Below, one piece after another: positions 1-8,488 of a DNA stretch of 64,000 nt; the first letter of the stretch is position 1; every line of letters starts with the position of its first letter. Source of the DNA: CAXXOZ01 sp963676435 (GTDB taxonomy: Bacteria; Bacillota; Clostridia; Lachnospirales; Lachnospiraceae); assembly GCA_963676435.2 (NCBI GenBank), contig CAXXOZ010000018.1, positions 428,407-492,406 on the forward strand. The letters are read 5' to 3'. Made by a program: the position numbers and the translations under genes. Below the pieces are notes generated by a model, which saw only the letters and a program-made list of their open reading frames with translations, did not search any database and had not been told where the DNA came from.

Positions 1-170
1 GATCAAACGTAAAAACAGAAGCAGGAAAATACACAACAAATGTTGAAAATGTTTATTGTGCAGGAGATGTGCATAGAGGACAGTCCTTGGTTGTATGGGC
101 GATACGCGAAGGTAGAGAAGTTGCCAGAGATGTAGATGAAGACTTAATGGGATACACTAATTTAGTCTAA
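1..170 (+). CDS. gltD: Glutamate synthase small subunit, C-terminal end (partial)
   Basis: Only the last 55 codons are in the window, read in the frame starting at base 3 and ending at TAA 168-170. The segment NVYCAGDVHRGQSLVVWAI is the FAD/NAD(P)H-binding GxxxxG-type end of the small subunit of NADPH glutamate synthase, which passes electrons from NAD(P)H to the large subunit for glutamate formation; related flavin oxidoreductases (PreT, sulfide dehydrogenase alpha) share the motif. The HRGQSLVVWAI sequence favours GltD. The upstream part lies outside the window, so a longer or fused protein cannot be excluded. A hairpin follows directly. Confidence 0.7.
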   Translation, partial: SNVKTEAGKYTTNVENVYCAGDVHRGQSLVVWAIREGREVARDVDEDLMGYTNLV

Positions 171-178
171 AGAAATAC

Positions 179-208
179 CGGGAGTGTTACCATAATGTAG
201 CACTCCCG
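179..208 (+). terminator. Hairpin terminator after gltD-like gene
   Basis: A 12-bp stem (CGGGAGTGTTAC with GTAGCACTCCCG, one G-T pair) closes a 6-base loop. Only three T follow, so it is a weak intrinsic terminator by sequence, but its place 8 bp after the stop fits. Confidence 0.6.
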
Positions 209-248
209 TTTCAATGGAAAATTTAACACTTTATTTTTAGGGTTTATA

Positions 249-257
249 TGTTATAAT
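249..257 (+). promoter_or_regulatory. Extended -10 promoter for signal peptidase gene
   Basis: TGTTATAAT is an extended -10 element (TGnTATAAT) about 40 bp before the signal peptidase start. No good -35 is visible at the usual distance, which is common for extended -10 promoters. Confidence 0.45.
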
Positions 258-297
258 TGTAAAGGATAAATTTTGCGTTATCCCTGAAAGGAAAAGT

Positions 298-858
298 ATG
301 TCAGAGAATATAGAACCAGAAAATAAAAACTTAAAAAAAGAACTTTTCAGCTGGATAAAAGTGGTTTTATTAGCGGTAATATTAGCTATAGTAATAAACA
401 ATTTTGTGATTATAAATGCAAAAGTGGATTCTGGTTCAATGGAAAATACATTAATGACAAACGGAAGAGCATTAGGCCTTCGGTTTTCTTATTGGTTTAG
501 TGATCCAGAAAGGTTTGATATTATTGTATTTAAATTTCCAGATGATGAATCGCAAAAGTTTGTTAAAAGAGTTATTGGTTTACCAGGAGATACTGTTGAA
601 ATGGTAGACGGACTCGTATATATAAATGGAAGTGAAATACCTTTAAACGATGAGTTTATTAGGGAAGAACCAAATACAAATCTTGAATTTGGACCAGTTA
701 CAGTTCCGGAGGATTCGTATTTTGTACTAGGAGATAATAGAAATCACTCCAATGATTCTAGGCTCTGGGACAATACTTTTGTAACAAAAGATGAAGTTTT
801 AGGTAAGGTCGTTTTAAGCTACTGGCCTGACTTAAAAATATTAAATGAATCATATTGA
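298..858 (+). CDS. lepB: Signal peptidase I
   Basis: Membrane-bound serine protease that cuts signal peptides from exported proteins. The 186-residue length is typical of the Gram-positive form with a single N-terminal membrane anchor (about residues 19-40). Box B has the catalytic serine in SGSM (Ser47), box D the catalytic lysine in KRVIGLPGD (Lys90), and box E reads GDNRNHSNDSR. The active site would lie outside the membrane. A GAAAGGAAAA ribosome site precedes the ATG. It stands alone between a terminator and pta, with its own extended -10 promoter. All catalytic parts are present, so the call is secure; substrates are not inferable. Confidence 0.95.
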   Translation: MSENIEPENKNLKKELFSWIKVVLLAVILAIVINNFVIINAKVDSGSMENTLMTNGRALGLRFSYWFSDPERFDIIVFKFPDDESQKFVKRVIGLPGDTVEMVDGLVYINGSEIPLNDEFIREEPNTNLEFGPVTVPEDSYFVLGDNRNHSNDSRLWDNTFVTKDEVLGKVVLSYWPDLKILNESY

Positions 859-920
859 TTCAAAAAGCATATAGAAGTTGTGTAGTTTGTGGTACATAAA
901 AATTTTTGGAGGAAATAAGA

Positions 921-1919
921 ATGAGTATAATGGACGGAATTTTTGAGAAAGCAAAAGCTAACCCTCAAAGAATCGCATTCCCAGAAGCGACTGAAGAAAA
1001 AATACTTCTTACAGCTGTGGAATGTAAAGAAAAAGGAATTTGTGTGCCTGTATTGGCAGGAAACCCAGAAGAAATCAAAGAAGCAGCAAAAGGATTTGGT
1101 GTAAACATCGAAGGAATCGAATTATTCGATACCACTGATGAAGCAGCAATGGAAGCTAGATTTGAAAAATATGTTGCTGAATATTCAGAACTTTTAAGTT
1201 TAAAAGCATTAAAAAGAAAGTCAAAAGATGCAATGTATGCAGCTTTAATAGCTCAGGCTATAGGAGAGTTGGATGTTACTTTTGCAGGCCTTGTACATAG
1301 TACAGGAGAGGTTGTATTAGGTGCTACAACTATCATAGGTTTAGCTGACGGTGTTGAATCACCATCAAGCTTTGGTATCTTCCAGATTCCTAACTATGAA
1401 GGAAGCGAAGGAAACTTATTAGCATTTGGAGATAGTGCAGTTAATGTTGCTCCTACTGAAGCAGAACTTGCAGGTATTGCTATTTCTACATGTGATTCAG
1501 TTAAAGCTCTTATGGGATGGGATCCAAGATGTGCTATGTTATCATTCTCAACTGACGGAAGTTCAGAGCATGACTATGTTGATAAAATAAGAAATGCTGT
1601 TTCAATTGCAAATGAAAGAAGACCTGAGTTAAAAATCGATGGAGAATTCCAGTTAGATACAGCAATCAATGAAAAAGTAGCTTCAAAGAAAATGAAGAGA
1701 GAAAGTGAAGTTGCAGGAAAAGCAAACATCATTATCTGGCCAGACATAAACGTAGGAAATATTGCTACAAAATGTGTTCAGTTCTTTGGTGGTGCTGATG
1801 CTCCAGGACCTTTCCTTCAAGGATTTAAAATGGTTGTAAGTGACTGTTCAAGAAGTGCGCCTGTTTCAGAATTAGTAGGAAACGTTGCTATGTCAGCAGT
1901 TAGATCAGCAAATAAGTAA
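921..1919 (+). CDS. pta: Phosphate acetyltransferase
   Basis: Interconverts acetyl-CoA and acetyl phosphate, the first step of acetate formation with ATP gain (acetate kinase is the usual partner). The 332-residue protein is the short single-domain form, starting MSIMDGIFEKAKANPQRIAFPEA and holding the family features GLVHSTGEVV, SSFGIFQIPN, LSFSTDGSS and, near the C-terminus, FLQGFKMVVSDCSRS. The start at 921 is chosen over an in-frame ATG at 906 because TTGGAGGAAATAAGA lies just before it. No ackA is adjacent, which is unusual since the two are often an operon. Codon use is cleaner and more biased than in neighbours, as expected for a highly expressed enzyme. Confidence 0.93.
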   Translation: MSIMDGIFEKAKANPQRIAFPEATEEKILLTAVECKEKGICVPVLAGNPEEIKEAAKGFGVNIEGIELFDTTDEAAMEARFEKYVAEYSELLSLKALKRKSKDAMYAALIAQAIGELDVTFAGLVHSTGEVVLGATTIIGLADGVESPSSFGIFQIPNYEGSEGNLLAFGDSAVNVAPTEAELAGIAISTCDSVKALMGWDPRCAMLSFSTDGSSEHDYVDKIRNAVSIANERRPELKIDGEFQLDTAINEKVASKKMKRESEVAGKANIIIWPDINVGNIATKCVQFFGGADAPGPFLQGFKMVVSDCSRSAPVSELVGNVAMSAVRSANK

Positions 1920-1927
1920 TATAGTAG

Positions 1928-2035
1928 AGTACTTGACGAATTCGAGTCAATGACGAAGAATGAGTTTAGTACGAACTTTGTTCGAAGGAACTTAATGAAA
2001 ACGAGTTGAAGACGAAGTTTGAATTTAGTGAATCG
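1928..2035 (+). repeat. Two degenerate units of an intergenic repeat family
   Basis: Two related units (about 1928-1970 and 1990-2035) share the core CGAGTCAA.GACGAAG....TTTAGT, with the second reading CGAGTTGAAGACGAAGTTTG. The same core recurs at 18840-19021 (CGAGTCAAAGACGAAGTTCG). It sits between the pta stop and a terminator. No ORF of note. It could be a mobile non-coding repeat or a structured RNA tail. Confidence 0.5.
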
Positions 2036-2060
2036 AACCTCATTGAAAAATAAGTTTTTT

Positions 2061-2107
2061 AAGAGCTTCCCTTTAGGATAAGATGTCTAAAAGGGAAGCT
2101 CTTTTAT
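2061..2107. terminator. Bidirectional intrinsic terminator between pta and the MFS gene
   Basis: AAGAGCTTCCCTTT pairs with AAAGGGAAGCTCTT around a loop of roughly 16 bases and is followed by a T run on the plus strand and flanked by A/T on the other side. It lies between the converging pta and MFS genes and can serve both. Confidence 0.85.
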
Positions 2108-2128
2108 TATGTATATTTAAATTGGATA

Positions 2129-3340
2129 TTATGCAGTTTCTTCGTGTTTGATTTTTCTAATATCAGTCATTAATAATGTGAATATTAATGCTATTACTAA
2201 GCATGCTGCTGCTAAGTAGAAGTAAACATGCATACTTCCGCCAAATAAGCTAGAAAGAGGTACAACTACATATGTAGGAAGTACTACGGCTCCAAGCACC
2301 TGTAGTGATGATGCTAAACCACCAGCAGCTCCTGCATATTTTGGTCCAATTCCTTTGAAAAAGAATGGGAATGAGATAACTATTGTAATGAATGCACTTC
2401 TTACGAAACCAAGTACGAATGAAGTAACATACATTCCGCCAGCAGGTAACTCTATTAATAATGCTGTACAAGCGATACCTATAATCATAAGTGCTACTAA
2501 GAAAGGTTTCATTCTCTTAAGCTTAACAACCATAAATGGTCCAGCTAGGGTACCTATAATATTACCGATAGTAAGTACAGTTGAAAATGTGTTTGCCTGA
2601 CCTTCAGTGTATCCACCTATAGTTGAAAGTGCAGTAACCTGGAATGTTGATGTAACCATGATTCCGCCAAGTAAGAAACCAAATGCAAGCCCCATAAACC
2701 AGATATCTTTACTTTTTACAGCCACAGCTAAAGATTCTTTCATTGGTACGCTAGTTGTATGTACTGATCCAGCACTTTCTTTTAAAGCTTTTGTGCTTAC
2801 TAATAAGAACCACAAGATCATTACTAGGATACTAAATCCAGCTGAAACCCAAAATGCGATTTCAAGTGTTGGGAATAATACTGCTGTTGAGAATGCAACT
2901 GTCATTGAGAAGGTTGCACCAAACATGATTATACCTATAATTCTACCTACTTTGTCTGCTGAAAATAATGAACCAACTATTTTTGAAATGTTAGCATTAA
3001 ATATACAACATCCTAATCCTGTAAGAATCATTGCAACAAGCATAACTCCATAGCTTGTAGCAAAAGGTCTTATTACAAAACCCAGTGAAGATAATACTAA
3101 ACCGATAGCTACGATTGGTTTGATACCAAATCTATCCATTAAAGTTCCTGAAACCAAACTTAAAATAATAGATAGCATCATTGGCCCTGTCATAATACTT
3201 GCAAATTGCTGCGGTGTAAGCATTAGCTTAGCAAATACCGCTCCTGGCATTGCAGCTACTTGATACTGTCCAAAGTTACCAATAAATAAACCTAGAAAAG
3301 CGAGCGCTGCAACAATTACTGCTAAATGTTTTTTTCTCAT
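2129..3340 (-). CDS. MFS transporter
   Basis: Major facilitator superfamily permease of 403 residues with about 12 membrane segments, starting MRKKHLAVIVAALAFLGLFIGNF. The loop after segment 2 (SGTLMDRFGIKPIVAIG) is the MFS motif A. The start at 3340 is used because AGGAGAAATT precedes it; the open frame extends further upstream into the neighbouring gene but has no ribosome site there. It follows the URO-D-like gene by 13 bp in the same direction and is very probably co-transcribed with it, so its substrate may be the compound that enzyme handles (for example a methylated or methoxylated compound). This is inference; the family alone does not give the substrate. Confidence 0.85.
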   Translation of the reverse strand: MRKKHLAVIVAALAFLGLFIGNFGQYQVAAMPGAVFAKLMLTPQQFASIMTGPMMLSIILSLVSGTLMDRFGIKPIVAIGLVLSSLGFVIRPFATSYGVMLVAMILTGLGCCIFNANISKIVGSLFSADKVGRIIGIIMFGATFSMTVAFSTAVLFPTLEIAFWVSAGFSILVMILWFLLVSTKALKESAGSVHTTSVPMKESLAVAVKSKDIWFMGLAFGFLLGGIMVTSTFQVTALSTIGGYTEGQANTFSTVLTIGNIIGTLAGPFMVVKLKRMKPFLVALMIIGIACTALLIELPAGGMYVTSFVLGFVRSAFITIVISFPFFFKGIGPKYAGAAGGLASSLQVLGAVVLPTYVVVPLSSLFGGSMHVYFYLAAACLVIALIFTLLMTDIRKIKHEETA

Positions 3341-3353
3341 AATTTCTCCTTTA

Positions 3354-4337
3354 CTATTTGAAATATACTTTGCTTTGTTCCTTGATTTCATCCATAAGAA
3401 TTGGGTCAACATTTGGATAAATACTTCCCGGTCCTCCATATGTTAGACAAGGTATAAAGCTTCCCCCTGGTGCGTATTCCCTGCAACATCTTCTAACTTC
3501 CTCGCGAACCAATTCTTCATCCACGTCAGGGAAGTCGATTTTTTGTGCATCGATACCACCCATGAGAATCATTCTCCCATTTAGTTCTTTTTGTAATTTT
3601 GGAATGTCATTTTGTGGTAGAACACCTTGCCAAATATCAATTCCTACATCAGCCATATCATTAACAATTATTTCACACCAGCTATCAGCATGTACCATTA
3701 CCAATATACCATTTTCATGGAAATAATCAAAGATTTTTTTGTACCTTGGCTTAAAGAACTCTCTCCAAACTTCTGCACTCATGAAAAGACTGTTTTTTGA
3801 TCCCCAGTCGTCATGCCACAAAATAATGTCTGGTTTGTTGTTTTCTACTAATAATTTAGCATATAACATTTTATATTCTAATAGATAATCAAGAAACTCA
3901 TGCATAGCTTCTGGCTCTAATAGAAAATTCATTAAAGTATCTTCGAATCCCATTAAGTAATGAGACTGCTCGAAAAGACCTGTTGCCATCAATGTCATAG
4001 CTAATTTACCTTCTGCACGTGCGCCTTCAGCCATTTGTTTAGCCATAGTCCAGTCAAGGTCAGCTCCGCCGATGTCGGGAGCTTTTACATATTTTTGCCA
4101 TTCTGTGATGTCTTTTAATACTTTTGTCTCGTCTGTTATGTAAGGCATAGGGCCTGGTTCATCATCTCCCCAATGAATAGTTATTCCCCATGGATCAATA
4201 ATGTCTTTACCTTTTTGTCCTGTAAGTGTCATTGCCATGAGTGGGTCATATAACATACCAAATGGCTCCCATTCATTTACAAAGGCCTCAGGTTTACCTC
4301 CGTTTAATGTCTCGAAAAAATTCTGCTTGATATCCAA
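3354..4337 (-). CDS. Uroporphyrinogen decarboxylase (URO-D) family protein
   Basis: A 327-residue TIM-barrel protein of the URO-D superfamily, which includes haem-pathway UroD but also corrinoid methyltransferases such as MtaA, MtbA and CmuA. Seen: IILWHDDWGSKNSLFMS, HADSWCEIIVNDMADVGIDI, LMGGIDAQKID and CLTYGGPGSIYPN. There are no other haem genes nearby, and the partner is an MFS transporter with a divergent PucR-type regulator, so a role in a substrate-specific methyl transfer or demethylation is more likely than haem synthesis. The His/Cys set (HADSWC) resembles the zinc-binding HxC region of the methyltransferase branch. No corrinoid protein gene is present here. A paralogous arrangement lies at 41.6-44.5 kb. 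AGGAGG-like site before the ATG. Confidence 0.8.
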   Translation of the reverse strand: MDIKQNFFETLNGGKPEAFVNEWEPFGMLYDPLMAMTLTGQKGKDIIDPWGITIHWGDDEPGPMPYITDETKVLKDITEWQKYVKAPDIGGADLDWTMAKQMAEGARAEGKLAMTLMATGLFEQSHYLMGFEDTLMNFLLEPEAMHEFLDYLLEYKMLYAKLLVENNKPDIILWHDDWGSKNSLFMSAEVWREFFKPRYKKIFDYFHENGILVMVHADSWCEIIVNDMADVGIDIWQGVLPQNDIPKLQKELNGRMILMGGIDAQKIDFPDVDEELVREEVRRCCREYAPGGSFIPCLTYGGPGSIYPNVDPILMDEIKEQSKVYFK

Positions 4338-4372
4338 AAGTTTTCCTCCTTTACTTCAAAAATATTTTTTAG

Positions 4373-4392
4373 ATTCGTTACTAATTCGTTAC
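4373..4392 (-). repeat. Two 9-bp direct repeats in the URO-D leader
   Basis: ATTCGTTAC occurs twice with an 11-bp period (4373-4381 and 4384-4392), just downstream of the likely -10 of the minus-strand URO-D gene. One helical turn spacing suggests a regulator site, but no regulator can be named. Confidence 0.35.
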
Positions 4393-4400
4393 AACCTCAT

Positions 4401-4427
4401 GTTATATTTGTCTAGAATAAACGTCAA
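4401..4427 (-). promoter_or_regulatory. Likely promoter of the URO-D/MFS operon
   Basis: On the minus strand TTGACG (4427-4422) is followed after 15 bp by TATAAC (4406-4401), about 60 bp before the URO-D start. The spacing is shorter than ideal. Confidence 0.4.
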
Positions 4428-4536
4428 CGATTGATAAATTCTTAACTAATAATATTTGAAAAAAAGCTCAAAAAAGGGTAAAAACTACCAAAAAATCGAT
4501 ATAAATTTAACGCAAAAACACATACTGTATATAATG

Positions 4537-4566
4537 TTCACTTGCACACTCTACAATTTGTATTAT
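4537..4566 (+). promoter_or_regulatory. Promoter of the first PucR gene with embedded TGTGCAAGTG motif
   Basis: TTCACT (4537-4542) and TATTAT (4561-4566) are 18 bp apart. Between them, on the minus strand, 4539-4548 reads TGTGCAAGTG, identical to 4 other-strand bases 55224-55233 upstream of the aminotransferase operon. A site inside the spacer would allow autoregulation by repression. Confidence 0.45.
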
Positions 4567-4617
4567 GCTTGAGTTTTTTTATGGAAAATGATAATATCAA
4601 ATAATGGAGGATATAAT

Positions 4618-6141
4618 ATGAAACTAAATCTAGAAATATTGCATTATCAGCTATCAAATGTGGTGGAAATTGAGAAAATTAAGCGAAAAAATAAAAGTGA
4701 TTATGTTAAAAGGCCTATATTTTTCGAAAAATCAAAGTTTATTTCTGGGCATTTGGTCATAATAAAACCTGAGCTTATAAAAGAAATACCGACAGGTGTA
4801 CAAAATGTACTATTAATTTGCTTAGGTGAACCTATAGAACTTAGTGAAGACTTTGCTTTTGATATATTGGTAGTAAAAAAGAAAGTCAGTTCAGAACAGA
4901 TATTTAACATTCTACAAAGTATATTTGAATTGTTTGATGAGTGGGACGATAAGTTGAAAACTATAAATAATGAAGATTTGGGATTTGTTGAGGTTATTGA
5001 ATCATGTAAAAGTGTTACACATTCACCGATTTCCTTAATAGATGATGATTTTAGTTATGTGGCATATTCAAAAGATACATCAAAAAAAATGGGTCTGGTA
5101 GACGAATTTGTAGATGATTATAATTATTTACCCCTTAGAAATGTTAATGAAATAATTTCCCAGCCAAATTATGAAGCAGAAAAAAAAGTGCAAGAATCAT
5201 TATTTATAGTCGGAGATCAAAGTATTGTTGCAAAGAATGTTTTTTATAAAAATCAATATGTAGGTAGAATTTCTGCCATTATGGAAAAAAATTCCCTAAT
5301 AAATGATTATAATGCACAGATTCTTTTTCATATTAATTTATATATAGAAGATATGTATTCAAGATATAAAGGATTTCATCAGATCAACCCAAAGATGGAT
5401 GCTCTTCATGTAATGCTGACAGATAGTTTAAAAGGTGAGACATTTTCTGATCTTTCATGGAATTCGGCAATGGAAAAGTTAGAATGGTCAATAAAGGATG
5501 AGTATGTATTAGTTCAATTAAAACACGGTCACACATATTCTAAGGAATTGTATGTAGAGTATATGTGTCCTCAGTTGGAAAAAATGTGGAAAGGTACCAG
5601 TGCATTTCCGTATGAAAATAATATCGTTCTCCTTATCAATTTAACTGTATTTCATGAAAACAATGAGTCAAGCTTTAATCAGACATTATCATATTTTTTA
5701 AGAGAAAGTTTAACTATAGCAGGCGTTAGTAGAGAGTTTTATAATATTGGAAGTATTAAAATTGCTTTTAATCAGTCAGAAATAGCACTTAAATACGGAC
5801 CAGAAAAAGATACTATGCTGTGGGCTTTTTATTTTGATAATTATGTACTTGACTATATTATAGATAATGGTATTAGGAAATTCAAAGCAAAAGATCTTTG
5901 CCATAAGGGATTATTAAAAATTAGAGCACATGATTCTAAAACAGGAAGTGAACTCTATAAGACATTATTTACTTTCTTTAAAGTGAATTTTAATGCATCA
6001 TTAGCTGCCGAAAAATTAAAAATACACAGAAGTACCTTTATTAATAGAATGGAGAGAATAGATAGCCTTACTGGAGTTAATCTTGACGATTTAAATACAA
6101 GACTATATTTAATGATGTCTTTTCAAATGACTTTCCAATAG
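4618..6141 (+). CDS. PucR/CdaR-type transcriptional regulator
   Basis: A 507-residue regulator with the C-terminal helix-turn-helix of the PucR/CdaR family: DSKTGSELYKTLFTFFKVNF followed by NASLAAEKLKIHRSTFINRM, a layout that also holds the family's usual Leu/Arg pattern. The N-terminal 400 residues carry a variable sensory region and a GGDEF-like fold typical of the family, without any transmembrane segment. The start at 4618 follows TGGAGGATATAAT; the ORF opens 30 bp earlier without a site. It is divergent from the URO-D/MFS operon, which it probably controls. Similar in plan and wording (for example HRSTFINRMERID versus HRTSFIRRLDRII) to the regulator at 41.6-43.2 kb. Its 3' end overlaps the converging GNAT gene by 19 bp. 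Confidence 0.8.
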   Translation: MKLNLEILHYQLSNVVEIEKIKRKNKSDYVKRPIFFEKSKFISGHLVIIKPELIKEIPTGVQNVLLICLGEPIELSEDFAFDILVVKKKVSSEQIFNILQSIFELFDEWDDKLKTINNEDLGFVEVIESCKSVTHSPISLIDDDFSYVAYSKDTSKKMGLVDEFVDDYNYLPLRNVNEIISQPNYEAEKKVQESLFIVGDQSIVAKNVFYKNQYVGRISAIMEKNSLINDYNAQILFHINLYIEDMYSRYKGFHQINPKMDALHVMLTDSLKGETFSDLSWNSAMEKLEWSIKDEYVLVQLKHGHTYSKELYVEYMCPQLEKMWKGTSAFPYENNIVLLINLTVFHENNESSFNQTLSYFLRESLTIAGVSREFYNIGSIKIAFNQSEIALKYGPEKDTMLWAFYFDNYVLDYIIDNGIRKFKAKDLCHKGLLKIRAHDSKTGSELYKTLFTFFKVNFNASLAAEKLKIHRSTFINRMERIDSLTGVNLDDLNTRLYLMMSFQMTFQ

Positions 6142-6881
6142 TCGATTTGTTTTACATTTTCAAAACCATATTTTAAATACATAGAATGGGCTGTTATGTT
6201 TCGTCCATCTATGTGTAAGATAATATTTTTATGGTGATTATTTAATAAATAGTCTAATACTAATAATAAAGTTTCACGCCCATAACCCTTATTTCGCATT
6301 TTTTCTATTATTTCAAAATCATAGATAGTTGAACTGCCGCTACTGTTATCAACTCTGCATCCGCCTATATGCTCATCATTTAAATATGTTTCAAAAATTT
6401 CTATATGATTTTTTTGAAACACTTTTAATTTAAGGTTATTTTCAGGTTTTGGTATGTAATCAGTATTGTATTTCATCATGAAATCTGAATAATAAAATTT
6501 TGCACTTATGGTTTTGAAAAGCTGTTCGTAGAGATTGTTATTTGGCTCACTAACAAGCAAGATATCCTTTATCCCGTATTCATCTATAAATTCTTTAGCT
6601 ATAAAAAAGAGCTTTTTAAATAATCCTTTATTTCTTGACTTAGGTGTTGTGAAAGCATATACTTCACATTCATTAGTGTTTGGGATAAATATTGAAAGAA
6701 AAGATGACAATTTTTTGTCTTCGTATAATAGGTGAAAACAAGGAAATCTTTCGTATTCATTCATATCTGACTCTAAAAAAATAAGTCCTGCAGTATTATC
6801 AATTTTCTGACAGTCAGATGTAAGCTTACCTATTTCTTCATATTGATCTTTGGTTAAAGTATTTGTACTTATAATGTTCAT
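6123..6881 (-). CDS. GNAT-family N-acetyltransferase with two GNAT-like halves
   Basis: Acetyl-CoA-dependent acetyltransferase of about 252 residues. The C-terminal half has the clear motif A, FEIIEKMRNKGYGRETLLLV, then YLKYGFENVKQIDYW typical of the motif B end. The N-terminal half has a weaker version (CEVYAFTTPKSRNKGLFKKL), so the protein looks like a tandem GNAT in which only the second half may bind acetyl-CoA well. Start at 6881 is preferred because AAGGATGGTGG lies before it; ATG at 6887 is also possible. Convergent with and overlapping the PucR gene. Acceptor substrate unknown. Confidence 0.75.
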   Translation of the reverse strand: MNIISTNTLTKDQYEEIGKLTSDCQKIDNTAGLIFLESDMNEYERFPCFHLLYEDKKLSSFLSIFIPNTNECEVYAFTTPKSRNKGLFKKLFFIAKEFIDEYGIKDILLVSEPNNNLYEQLFKTISAKFYYSDFMMKYNTDYIPKPENNLKLKVFQKNHIEIFETYLNDEHIGGCRVDNSSGSSTIYDFEIIEKMRNKGYGRETLLLVLDYLLNNHHKNIILHIDGRNITAHSMYLKYGFENVKQIDYWKVI

Positions 6882-6980
6882 GAGCATTCCACCATCCTTA
6901 TACTTATATAATAGCAGTTTAAATTGCAAATTCAAATTATTTTTGATAAAATTGTCTATAAGTTTTTTGAAGGAGGAATA

Positions 6981-7919
6981 ATGGACAACCTTTTATTTAG
7001 TTTAAACGCAACCATTCCTATTTTTATTGTTATTATATTAGGCTATGTTTTAAAGCGACTAGGTATAATTAATGAAAGCTTTATAAAAATTGCTAATAAA
7101 ATAAATTTTACAATAACATTACCAGTACTTTTATTTAGAGATTTATTGGAAAACGATATATCAAGTACATTTGATATTAAATATGTAGGATATTGTATTA
7201 TAGTAACATCAGTTATGTTCTGGGGATTATGGGGACTTACAAAATTATTTTTAAAGAACAAATTTATGATAGGTGCTTTTGTTCAGGCTTCTTTTAGAGG
7301 GAGTGTGGCGGTACTAGGAATCGCTTTGGTACAAAATCTATATGGAAGCTCAGGAGCTATGCCTCTTGTGATAATAGGAGCAGTACCCCTGTTTAATATT
7401 TATTCAGTAATAGTACTTACTTTTGAATCAGCAGGAGAAAAGTCTAAAACAGTTAAAAAAGCATTTGTAGACATATGTAAAAATCCAATAATTATTGCAA
7501 TATTAATTGGACTTATAGTTTCGTGGGTAGGTATTGACTTTCCCCACTTGATTGATACATCAATAGATTTAGTCGCCAGAATGGCTACACCTTTTGCACT
7601 TCTTTGTGTTGGTGGAGGATTTGAAGCAGGAAAAGCACTAGCAAAATTAAAGCCTACAATTTTTGGTACATTAATTAAACTTATTATTTTACCTTTGATA
7701 TTTATACCAGTAGCAATACTTTTAGGCTTTAGAAATGAATTTATGGCAGCTACAATAATCATGTTAGGAGCGCCGACAACACCTACATGTTATATAATGG
7801 CAAAAAGTATGGATAATGACGAAGTACTTACTTCAAGTATTATAGTAATAACAACCTTACTTTCAGCCTTTACCCTTACAGGGATAATATATGTATTAAA
7901 AATTCTAGGATACTTATAA
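6981..7919 (+). CDS. AEC family transporter
   Basis: Auxin-efflux-carrier family permease, 312 residues with about 10 membrane segments, starting MDNLLFSLNATIPIFIVIILGYVL-like and containing the NxTxP-type turn NKINFTITLPVLLF. These proteins move small organic acids such as malate or malonate, or amino-acid derivatives. AAGGAGGAATA precedes the chosen start; the longer frame to 6924 has no site and overlaps the divergent GNAT promoter region. The isochorismatase-like gene follows after 12 bp and PepF after another 17 bp, so this is the first gene of a three-gene operon. Substrate unknown. Confidence 0.85.
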   Translation: MDNLLFSLNATIPIFIVIILGYVLKRLGIINESFIKIANKINFTITLPVLLFRDLLENDISSTFDIKYVGYCIIVTSVMFWGLWGLTKLFLKNKFMIGAFVQASFRGSVAVLGIALVQNLYGSSGAMPLVIIGAVPLFNIYSVIVLTFESAGEKSKTVKKAFVDICKNPIIIAILIGLIVSWVGIDFPHLIDTSIDLVARMATPFALLCVGGGFEAGKALAKLKPTIFGTLIKLIILPLIFIPVAILLGFRNEFMAATIIMLGAPTTPTCYIMAKSMDNDEVLTSSIIVITTLLSAFTLTGIIYVLKILGYL

Positions 7920-7931
7920 AGGAGAAATGCT

Positions 7932-8471
7932 ATGAAGATTAAATTAGAAGATTCAATATTATTAGTTGTTGATATTCAGGAAAGATTATTACCAGCAATG
8001 AATGAAAAAGAAGTTTTATTAGATAACTGTATCAAGTTGATAAAAGGAGTTAATGCATTAGGAGTTCCTACTGTAGTTACTGAACAATACCCGAAAGGGC
8101 TTGGTAACACAGTAGATGAGGTTAAAGAACTTTTGCCTGAAGCTAAATATTTTGAAAAGACAAATTTCAGCTGTCTGGGTGATGATGTATATACCTATTT
8201 AAAAGAATCAGGAAAAAATACAGTGCTAGTTTGTGGTATTGAAGCACATGTATGTGTATTACAAACCCTTATAGATTTAGTTGAAGCTGGTTTTAAAACT
8301 GTTTTAATAACAGATTGTGTAAGTTCAAGAAAAGAAACAGATAAAATGTACTCAATCATTAGAGCAGGGGCAGAAGACGTAACTATTTCAACATATGAAT
8401 CCACACTATTTGAAATGACAGGCGGTGCAAAACATCCTGTATTTAAAGAAATATCTAAAATAGTAAAATAG
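7932..8471 (+). CDS. Isochorismatase-family cysteine hydrolase
   Basis: A 179-residue alpha/beta hydrolase of the isochorismatase/nicotinamidase superfamily. The catalytic triad is visible: Asp in LLVVDIQERLLPAM, Lys in YFEKTNFSC, and Cys in VLVCGIEAHVCVLQT with the usual cis-peptide IEAHVC. Members hydrolyse amides such as nicotinamide, N-carbamoyl compounds or ureido groups; this short form resembles the YcaC/PncA-like hydrolases of unknown substrate. Ribosome site AAAGGAGAAATGCT lies just after the transporter stop. Neighbours (transporter, peptidase) suggest uptake and breakdown of a small amide or peptide-linked compound, but this is only inference. Confidence 0.85.
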   Translation: MKIKLEDSILLVVDIQERLLPAMNEKEVLLDNCIKLIKGVNALGVPTVVTEQYPKGLGNTVDEVKELLPEAKYFEKTNFSCLGDDVYTYLKESGKNTVLVCGIEAHVCVLQTLIDLVEAGFKTVLITDCVSSRKETDKMYSIIRAGAEDVTISTYESTLFEMTGGAKHPVFKEISKIVK

Positions 8472-8488
8472 ATAAAAAAGGAGTTAAG

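Noticed and set aside
2355..3053. Plus-strand open frames of 81 and 148 codons
   Set aside because: They lie wholly inside the minus-strand MFS gene, have no ribosome sites and show antisense-like composition.
3354..4337. Haem-pathway uroporphyrinogen decarboxylase (hemE)
   Set aside because: No other haem genes nearby, a transporter and a PucR-type regulator as partners, and a second paralogue in the same window argue against it.
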